From: a virus
Virus record (IMG/VR): IMGVR_UViG_3300009418_002269
Span: 1 to 21,668 of that record
Strand: one strand, 5' to 3'
DNA: 21,668 bases
The position numbers and the translations under genes are program-made. This document shows positions 7,125-13,428 of the stretch, one piece after another. Numbering within the stretch: the stretch's first letter is position 1; each line of letters begins with the position of its first letter. Under the pieces are notes generated by a model. It was not told where the DNA came from and made no database searches. It saw only the letters and a program-made list of their open reading frames with translations.

Positions 7125-8305
7125 TTAAACTAGCCGAAGCAACTAATGATAAACATGATTTGGATGCTCTTTCTGAGTGGATTTCTGGATATCCTAGACT
7201 TACTCAAGGTGATCTTACAAAAAAGTACGAAGCTGAGTGGTCAGACTACTTGGGTATTAAAAACAGTATTTCTGTAAATTCAGGCTCTTCGGCAAATCTT
7301 TTAATGCTATACTCTTTAATAGAGGCTGGAGATTTAGAGCCTGGAGATTCTGTTATTGTTCCTGCACTTTCTTGGTCAACAGATCTTGCACCCATAATTC
7401 AATTAGGTTTACTTCCTATTTTATGTGATTGCAACATGACAGATTTTTCTTTAGATTTAGATCACCTAGAGAAGTTATTGGATGAGGGTGCCATTTTTGA
7501 AGAGCAGGAGATTAGGATTAGAAAGAGAGCTAAGGCAGTAATAATAGTTCCTGTTTTAGGGTTTGTCCCAGATATGGAGAGAGTATTATCTATATGCAAT
7601 AATCATAAGGTTATATTACTAGAGGATTGTTGTGAGTCATTAGGTTCGGAATTTAAAGGACAAAAGCTTGGAACTTTTGGCGTAATGTCTACTTTTTCTA
7701 CCTTTTTTGGTCATCACATTTCTACTATAGAAGGAGGAATGATTTGCACTAATGATTCAAAATATAATAAGATATTGAGATCAATTAGAGCGCATGGTTG
7801 GGGGAGAGACTGGACAGAGGAGCAACAAAAAGAAGAGCAATTAGAATGGGGAGTTTCTGAGTTTGATGCCTCGTTTACTTTCTATACCGTAGGTTTTAAT
7901 TGTAGAAGCACAGATCTTCAAGCCTTTTTGGGTCTTCGTCAACTAAAAAAGTTGCCTAAAATTGTAGAGAAGAGGAATGAGAACTACAAGAAATATCTAC
8001 ACCTTTTGGGTATGTCTGATAATTTAGAAGGGTTATATGTTTCTAATTTTGCTTTCCCAATTATTTCAACTCAGAGGGAAAAAGTAATTAAAGAGTTGAC
8101 TGAGAATGAGGTAGAATGTAGACCACTAATTTGTGGATCACTAGGAGAACAGCCTATGTATGTGAAGCGATATGGTAAGCTAATGCTTCCAAACGCATCA
8201 TTTATTAAAAAACATGGAATGTATGTCCCAAACCACCACCTGCTTAGTGATGAAGATATACGGAAAATAGCTGAGATTATTATAAATGCCAAAAGTACAG
8301 ATTAA
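7121..8305 (+). CDS. ColD-like NDP-4-keto-6-deoxyhexose 3-dehydratase (DegT fold, Lys to His)
   Basis: A 394-residue PLP-fold protein of the DegT/DnrJ/EryC1 group: SVNSGSSANLLML at the cofactor phosphate region, VILLEDCCESLGS with the Asp expected to contact the pyridine nitrogen, and VGFNCRSTDLQAFLGLRQL near the small domain. At the position of the Schiff-base lysine (six residues before EGG) it has His198, in STFFGHHISTIEGGM. In known enzymes this Lys-to-His change marks ColD (GDP-4-keto-6-deoxymannose 3-dehydratase) and the CDP-sugar enzyme E1/RfbH, which remove the 3-hydroxyl using PMP. Because Gmd in the same island makes the ColD substrate, a GDP-linked 3,6-dideoxy sugar such as a colitose precursor is the natural inference. 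It overlaps the GT10 gene by 20 bases. Confidence 0.8.
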   Translation: MIKLAEATNDKHDLDALSEWISGYPRLTQGDLTKKYEAEWSDYLGIKNSISVNSGSSANLLMLYSLIEAGDLEPGDSVIVPALSWSTDLAPIIQLGLLPILCDCNMTDFSLDLDHLEKLLDEGAIFEEQEIRIRKRAKAVIIVPVLGFVPDMERVLSICNNHKVILLEDCCESLGSEFKGQKLGTFGVMSTFSTFFGHHISTIEGGMICTNDSKYNKILRSIRAHGWGRDWTEEQQKEEQLEWGVSEFDASFTFYTVGFNCRSTDLQAFLGLRQLKKLPKIVEKRNENYKKYLHLLGMSDNLEGLYVSNFAFPIISTQREKVIKELTENEVECRPLICGSLGEQPMYVKRYGKLMLPNASFIKKHGMYVPNHHLLSDEDIRKIAEIIINAKSTD

Positions 8306-9155
8306 TTTAGTAGACGAAACTTTAATTGGAAACGATAGTTTAGTTGCTGCTTCCGCTAAGTGCGGAACGGGTGAGGATAATTATAGAAATCCAAAGCTAG
8401 TAGAGTATGTCAGAAATCAAAATCCCTGGGACGGTATTTCTTATTTTACAGACAAAGCACTCCCCAGGGCTGCTGAAGTTAAATCAAAGTATAAGGTAGG
8501 GTTAATTTTAGAGGCGTGGATTCTTGATCCTAAAGCGTACCAAGATGCTGTTGAGTACGAAGCTCACTTTGATTATATCTTCACATATCACCCAGAACTT
8601 TTAGAAAGGAACCCTACTAAGTACAAATTTGCTCCTTCTGATACGATTTCGGTGGACCTCCCCAGCGTTAAGATTCATGATAAGAGTAAGTTTGTTACAA
8701 TGATGTATTCTAAAAAGGCTTGGCTTCCAGGCCACCAAGCTAGACAGTTTATAGCTAATCAAATTGTACCGTCTGTTGATTGTGATATTGATATTTTTGG
8801 TTATGGTCCTGAGAACCATGTTCAATATAAATCGAAAGGGATTAATGATTATATGTTTTCCATTGAGGTAGAGAATAGTTATCTACCAAACTACTTTACG
8901 GAAAAACCTCTTGATTGCTTTGCTACAGGAACTGTTCCAATTTATTGGGGGTGTCCTAATATCGGAGATTGGTTTGATACTGATGGGATAATTACATTTA
9001 CAGACGGAGACGAATTAATTGATATTTTAAATAATCTAACACCTCAAATGTATCAAGATAGATTAGAAGCGGTTAAAGTAAATTATAAAAAAGCTATAAA
9101 CTACTTAGAACAGGATGATAACTTATATGAAGATCTCAAAAGCTTTGGACTATAA
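8286..9155 (+). CDS. GT10-family alpha-1,3/4-fucosyltransferase
   Basis: The C-terminal half carries the GT10 signature at residues 189-230: YMFSIEVENSY, then NYFTEKPLDCFATGTVPIYW and GCPNIGDWF. The paired EN and EK of this block contact GDP-fucose in known enzymes. The N-terminal half is the less conserved acceptor domain. Length 289 is shorter than H. pylori FutA because the C-terminal heptad repeats are absent. No signal or membrane anchor, so cytoplasmic. GT10 enzymes add fucose alpha-1,3 (or 1,4) to GlcNAc or Glc. Together with the GT11 gene, the phage has two fucosyltransferases of different linkage type. Its 3' end overlaps the sulfotransferase frame. Confidence 0.87.
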   Translation: MPKVQINLVDETLIGNDSLVAASAKCGTGEDNYRNPKLVEYVRNQNPWDGISYFTDKALPRAAEVKSKYKVGLILEAWILDPKAYQDAVEYEAHFDYIFTYHPELLERNPTKYKFAPSDTISVDLPSVKIHDKSKFVTMMYSKKAWLPGHQARQFIANQIVPSVDCDIDIFGYGPENHVQYKSKGINDYMFSIEVENSYLPNYFTEKPLDCFATGTVPIYWGCPNIGDWFDTDGIITFTDGDELIDILNNLTPQMYQDRLEAVKVNYKKAINYLEQDDNLYEDLKSFGL

Positions 9156-9915
9156 AGAAATACTAGGATTAAGAACTGATGATCCTGCAACACAGGATCC
9201 TACCTATTCGCTTTGGTGGGAAACGATTACAGAGCATCCGTTGTTTATCTCATATCCTAGAACTGGATCGCATTGGATTAATGCTGTCATGGAAATGTTT
9301 TTTGAAAGGCCGAGACTTCCCGAAAGCAGAGTAACTTTTTTAGATCCAAAAAGGGATGATTGGGCTTGGTTTCACGATCATGATACGATTGCTTGGGATA
9401 AGTTGCATATCAAGAATACTAACGATCATGGTAAAAATAATGTTTTATATCTTTATCGAAACCCTATAGATACTGTATTTTCTTGGATTGTTTATAATTT
9501 TAACAACGGTCAATCATTAAAAATACTGCCTACTGATAGGTTGGATAATTTAGTTACTGCTGTGTCACAGCAGTATAGAGATCACCTAAACAAATGGCTC
9601 ATTGAGACTCCTGCCAAGGTGGTTCTTCGTTATGAGAACTTTAAAAAGGATCCCATTGAAGAATTTTCTAAAATTTACAACGAATGGTATGGACAGGGGA
9701 AGCTAAAAGCTAGGTATGATAGAGAATTAGCTAAAGCTTGTTTTGATGTCGCAACTCCTGCGGCATTAAGTGAGCGTAGGACTGAACCTAATACCCTAAG
9801 TGATTTTATGCTTACGGATGAGTATGCACAGGATAGATCTGATTTTACAAAAAAGTATGGGGATGTAATAAATTCAATCGTTATCACGGAAGAATTAAAG
9901 GAGTTCTTTGAATGA
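9115..9915 (+). CDS. PAPS-dependent sulfotransferase-like protein
   Basis: Predicted to transfer sulfate from PAPS to a hydroxyl or amine, probably on a sugar. The 5'-phosphosulfate loop is seen as ISYPRTGSHWI (residues 45-55) and the 3'-phosphate motif as LYLYRNPIDTVFSW (111-124), with Arg115 and Ser123 at the usual spacing. The remainder, including the KVVLRYENFKKDP segment, fits the sulfotransferase fold, where a similar strand-loop follows. Length 266 is normal. Two starts are possible: ATG 9115 (41-base overlap with the GT10 gene) or ATG 9127 (29-base overlap); neither has a strong ribosome-binding site. The 3' end is in an ATGA overlap with the next gene. Confidence 0.78.
   Translation: MITYMKISKALDYKEILGLRTDDPATQDPTYSLWWETITEHPLFISYPRTGSHWINAVMEMFFERPRLPESRVTFLDPKRDDWAWFHDHDTIAWDKLHIKNTNDHGKNNVLYLYRNPIDTVFSWIVYNFNNGQSLKILPTDRLDNLVTAVSQQYRDHLNKWLIETPAKVVLRYENFKKDPIEEFSKIYNEWYGQGKLKARYDRELAKACFDVATPAALSERRTEPNTLSDFMLTDEYAQDRSDFTKKYGDVINSIVITEELKEFFE
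9555..9575. repeat. Near-perfect 21-base palindrome inside the sulfotransferase gene
   Basis: TACTGCTGTG (9555-9564) and CACAGCAGTA (9566-9575) are exact inverted copies around a single central T. Ten paired bases with a one-base centre is unusual by chance in 21 kb. It could be a protein-binding dyad, or only a coincidence of codons in the coding sequence. Confidence 0.5.
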
Positions 9916-10571
9916 AAATTTATACTTATGATACTACCATATTTGATTTTCGTAAACTTTTATTAGAGCATTTTGAGTGTTCAGATTTGCAAAAATTACA
10001 TGAGTCTCATAGTGATTGGGTTCCAAAAAAAGAGCTTACTTTTTCAGAGGAAAGTAGAACACTATTTCACAAGAATTTTTATGAAAAGTTATCAAAACCG
10101 TGGAGTGATTTTATAGAATTATATCGTTCCTTTGTTGAAAAACAAATAGCGAGTCATGTAGGTGGGGAATCCAAGTTTATATTTCAAGCCCTGCCTTCTT
10201 TTAGACTTCATCTTCCTAACGAGAAGGCAATCCACAAGGTTCACTTTGATAGTGATGAGGACCATAGACATCCCCCTGGAGAGAAAAATGTATTTCTTCC
10301 TATGACAGACTGTTTGCCTAATAATACTTTGTGGGCAGAAAGTAGCCCTGGAAAATGTGATTTTTCTCCTATGTTATTATCCTATGGTGAGTATGCTGTA
10401 TGGGATGGAAATAAATGCGCCCACTACAACAAAAGTAATACAGAAAAGTTAACGAGAGTTAGTTTCGATTTTAGATTATTAGCAAAAAGTGATTATGATC
10501 CTACTTACGAAAGAACATCTTATACTTCTTCTACTAAGTTTATTTTAGGAGAATATTACGACGAACTATGA
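9912..10571 (+). CDS. 2-oxoglutarate/Fe(II) oxygenase-like protein (StrG-like)
   Basis: The double-stranded beta-helix metal site is suggested by His111 and Asp113 in KVHFDSDEDH and His171 in NKCAHYNKSN, with Arg182 in LTRVSFDFRLL as the likely 2-oxoglutarate carboxylate ligand. This is the HxD...H...R order of 2OG-Fe(II) oxygenases, and the TRVSFDFR ending resembles the StrG group from aminoglycoside clusters. Residues 1-90 are helical and not recognised. At 219 residues it is compact. Such enzymes hydroxylate or oxidise sugars, lipids, proteins or bases; the position between a sulfotransferase and a methyltransferase suggests glycan tailoring. Joined by ATGA overlaps on both sides. Confidence 0.62.
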   Translation: MKIYTYDTTIFDFRKLLLEHFECSDLQKLHESHSDWVPKKELTFSEESRTLFHKNFYEKLSKPWSDFIELYRSFVEKQIASHVGGESKFIFQALPSFRLHLPNEKAIHKVHFDSDEDHRHPPGEKNVFLPMTDCLPNNTLWAESSPGKCDFSPMLLSYGEYAVWDGNKCAHYNKSNTEKLTRVSFDFRLLAKSDYDPTYERTSYTSSTKFILGEYYDEL

Positions 10572-11095
10572 AGTTGCATCTAGGTTGTGGAAATGTACAC
10601 CTCGATGGGTGGCTTAATGTGGATATTAGCGAATTGCCTGCTGCTGATAGGTTAGATGATGTTTCAACTTTAGAGACTATAGTTGATAATTCTTGTGAGA
10701 TAATTTATGCCAGCCATGTTTTAGAGCATTTTGGAAGAAACGAATACCTTGATGTTTTAAAAGTATGGCATTCCAAGCTATGCCCAGGGGGGGTGCTTAG
10801 GTTGGCTGTTCCCAACATTGGAGCTGCTTTAACATGGTATAATGGTGAAAACCTTCATGAGTTATTAGGCATATTTTATGGGGGACAAAGAAGCTCTTAC
10901 GACTATCATAAGATGGGCTTTGATGAGAAAAGCCTAAGCATCAAACTTAAAGAGTTGGGTTTTAAAAATATAAAAATTTGGGATTGGCGAGAGACTGAAC
11001 ACGCTCATCTCGATGATTATAGCCAAGCCTATTTACCACATATGAACAAAGACTCAGGAATATTAATGAGTTTAAACTTAGAAGCTACAAAATAA
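10568..11095 (+). CDS. Class I SAM-dependent methyltransferase
   Basis: The N-terminus LHLGCGNVHLDGWLNVD (residues 3-19) is the SAM-binding glycine loop plus acidic strand end of the COG4627-type predicted methyltransferases. SHVLEHF follows at about 49-55, and LCPGGVLRLAVPN is the usual fourth-to-fifth strand segment. At 175 residues it holds only the core Rossmann-like domain. The substrate is unknown; in carbohydrate loci these proteins are often assumed to O-methylate sugars. The start overlaps the previous stop (ATGA) and the stop overlaps the next start (TAATG). Confidence 0.82.
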   Translation: MKLHLGCGNVHLDGWLNVDISELPAADRLDDVSTLETIVDNSCEIIYASHVLEHFGRNEYLDVLKVWHSKLCPGGVLRLAVPNIGAALTWYNGENLHELLGIFYGGQRSSYDYHKMGFDEKSLSIKLKELGFKNIKIWDWRETEHAHLDDYSQAYLPHMNKDSGILMSLNLEATK

Positions 11096-11763
11096 TGTTT
11101 GCATCCATAGAAACAGTTATTCCCTCTCTAGAGCAAGAGGGGTTTTTTATTAATGATCCTTGGGATGTTGTAGATGCCTTTGAGAAAAAAGTTGCTGCAT
11201 ATGCAGGGAGTAAGTATGCAATATCTTTAGATAACTGCACTAACGCAATGTTCTTATGCCTTAAGTATCTCAATTATACTGGGAAGGTAGTTATTCCAAA
11301 GAATACTTATATGTCTGTTCCAGTTACCATCATAAATGCTGGGTGTTATGTAGCGTTTAAGGATATTGAGTGGTCAGGTATATACCGTTTAGATCCTACC
11401 CCTATTTATGATGGAGCCACTAGGTTCAGGAAGGGGATGTATGTACAAGGTTCTTACCATTGTTTGTCGTTTCATAAGAAAAAGATTCTTGGCATGGGAA
11501 AGGGAGGGATGATCCTGACTAATGACAAGGCTGCTTATGATTGGTTTAGGATAGTACGGTATGAGGGCCGTCACATAGGAGTTCCCTATGCTGAAGATAC
11601 TTTTGATATGATAGGATGGAATATGTATATGCCTCCTGAACAAGCAGCATATGGAATTACTCTTCTTAATAAATTGCCGAGCTATAATGAGGACTGCGGC
11701 TCTTCAGAAGTGTATCATGATCTTTCTAAATTTGAGATATTTCAAAAAGGATTAGTACAATGA
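11095..11763 (+). CDS. Miniature DegT/DnrJ-type aminotransferase-like protein
   Basis: Shows DegT-family PLP motifs in a protein of 222 residues, against about 370-390 normally. SLDNCTNAMFLCL is the phosphate-binding segment, IYDGATRF holds the probable pyridine-nitrogen Asp106, and LSFHKKKILGMGKGGMI has Lys130 at the Schiff-base position, with Lys replacing the Glu of the usual GEGG. Only about a dozen residues separate the segment before Asp106 from KDIEWSG, where full-length members have several tens more, and the protein stops after MYMPPEQAAYGITLLNKL, so the C-terminal small domain is missing. The downstream DNA belongs to the next gene, so no lost tail is present. It may pair with another protein, act as a reduced enzyme, or be degenerate. 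Confidence 0.68.
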   Translation: MFASIETVIPSLEQEGFFINDPWDVVDAFEKKVAAYAGSKYAISLDNCTNAMFLCLKYLNYTGKVVIPKNTYMSVPVTIINAGCYVAFKDIEWSGIYRLDPTPIYDGATRFRKGMYVQGSYHCLSFHKKKILGMGKGGMILTNDKAAYDWFRIVRYEGRHIGVPYAEDTFDMIGWNMYMPPEQAAYGITLLNKLPSYNEDCGSSEVYHDLSKFEIFQKGLVQ

Positions 11764-13418
11764 AAATTATTGGATTTCAGTCAGGACACGATGTTTCGTA
11801 CTGTGTTCTTAAAGATGGAGTACCTATTCTTCATAATGAGTGGGAACGCTTTTTAAGAAAGAAAGAAGCTCAAGGTGATGGTTTAAAGTTCCTGTTTGAT
11901 AAAGAGAAAGATACAGGAGTTTTAGATGATGTAGATTATTTTACTCACGGAAATCCAAGAACTAGGTATGGAGTTTGGGCGTTTAGGTATAGCCCTGAGA
12001 CTGGTGAATTTCCTTGCAATATTGCTAAATATGACGAGATGATGAAAGAAACAGGTGCCTCTTTTACTGAATACTCTCACCACCTTTCTCACGCTGCTAA
12101 TGCGTTCTTTTCTAGCTCGTATCATACATCACTCATTCTAAGCTTAGATGGAGGTGGGTGGGAATTAAAAAAAGACTATGACAATAAAGCAATAGGTAAG
12201 ATTTCTGCGGTTGAGATTGATCGCTCAACTGCTTGTTCGGTTTATATTGGACAAGACACAAAGATATATCCACAACTTGTTCATAAAGCTGAAGAGGTAA
12301 ATATTGGAATGCTGTGGGACCGAATGACGAGGGATGTGTTAGGTCTATCTTGGGGTTATCCAGAAGGTCACGGGGCAGGAACCATGATGGCTATGGCTGC
12401 GTTAGGAAAGTATAGCGAGGATTTAGTTTCAAGAATAAAAAGTTCTTGGTATAGTGATGAGAATATAGCTCTGATAAAAGAGTGGATAGGAGATGATGAA
12501 CAGCGTAGATTTGATCTTGCTGCCACTATTCAATATCTAACCGAAGATCTAATTAAGAATATGATTAATTTCTGGATTAAGGAACTTAAAGAAAGGGTTG
12601 ATTACGAGGTTACGCACTTGTGCATTACGGGAGGAGTTGCACTTAACTCTGTATGTGTTGGTAAAATTCAGGAGTGGTTTCCCCAAATCAAGGACATTTA
12701 TGTTCCCCCTGTTCCTTATGACGCAGGCTTGGCAATTGGTTCAGCCCAGTACCTCTATCACCATATTCTCGGACAGCCTAGAGTTAAGTGGGACGGAAAT
12801 GCATCCCCGTATCTTGGTCGCTCATACTCCGAAAAAGAGGTAATGCTTGCTATTAAAGATCATGATTTAGAGTTTGAGCTTGTAACTGACGATGATGTTA
12901 TTGATTTAATTTCTAAAGATGACAATATAATTTCTGTTTTTGGTGGAGGGTCTGAGTCTGGTAGACGGGCATTAGGTAACAGAAGTATCCTAGCAGATCC
13001 TAGAAGCAAAACCATGAAAGGGGTTATCAATGAGAAGGTCAAGCACAGACAAAGTTTTAGACCGTTTGCCCCATCCATTCTAAGAGAGGAAGTGAGTAAT
13101 TGGTTTACTAGAGATGTAAATAGTCCGTATATGTCATATGTTTTACCTTTCAAGGATGAGGTACTAGATAAAGTACCCGCAGTGTGTCATGTTGATAATA
13201 GCGCAAGGCTACAAACAGTTACAGAGAAAGACAATTTGTGGTATTATAACTTTATCAAGAAGTTTGGAGAAAAGACAGGAGTTCCTATATTATTGAATAC
13301 AAGTTTTAATGATCGAGAGCCTATTGTTGAGACACCTGATAATGCTATTTCTTGTTTTCAAAATACTGATATTGATTATCTTTATTTCTTCGACTGCGGA
13401 GTACTAATTAAAAAATAA
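11760..13418 (+). CDS. NodU/CmcH-family carbamoyltransferase
   Basis: ATP-dependent O-carbamoyltransferase that uses carbamoyl phosphate through a carbamoyl-adenylate and places the group on a sugar or secondary metabolite hydroxyl. The N-terminal Kae1-like domain has the metal-binding YSHHLSHAANAF (HHLSHA at 107-112), LSLDGGGWE, and CITGGVALNSV (GGVALNS at 291-297). The C-terminal YrdC-like/CmcH domain shows GGGSESGRRALGNRSI (ending near 410) and RQSFRPFAPSIL (430-441), with LLNTSFNDREPIVETPDNAI later. The 552-residue length and all core motifs suggest an intact enzyme. It begins in an ATGA overlap with the mini-DegT gene. The acceptor is unknown. Confidence 0.93.
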   Translation: MKIIGFQSGHDVSYCVLKDGVPILHNEWERFLRKKEAQGDGLKFLFDKEKDTGVLDDVDYFTHGNPRTRYGVWAFRYSPETGEFPCNIAKYDEMMKETGASFTEYSHHLSHAANAFFSSSYHTSLILSLDGGGWELKKDYDNKAIGKISAVEIDRSTACSVYIGQDTKIYPQLVHKAEEVNIGMLWDRMTRDVLGLSWGYPEGHGAGTMMAMAALGKYSEDLVSRIKSSWYSDENIALIKEWIGDDEQRRFDLAATIQYLTEDLIKNMINFWIKELKERVDYEVTHLCITGGVALNSVCVGKIQEWFPQIKDIYVPPVPYDAGLAIGSAQYLYHHILGQPRVKWDGNASPYLGRSYSEKEVMLAIKDHDLEFELVTDDDVIDLISKDDNIISVFGGGSESGRRALGNRSILADPRSKTMKGVINEKVKHRQSFRPFAPSILREEVSNWFTRDVNSPYMSYVLPFKDEVLDKVPAVCHVDNSARLQTVTEKDNLWYYNFIKKFGEKTGVPILLNTSFNDREPIVETPDNAISCFQNTDIDYLYFFDCGVLIKK

Positions 13419-13428
13419 TAATGCTACC

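Noticed and set aside
9181-9199. Inverted repeat GATCCTG/CAGGATC with a 5-base loop
   Set aside because: Seven-base arms are expected by chance in 21 kb; inside the sulfotransferase coding region.
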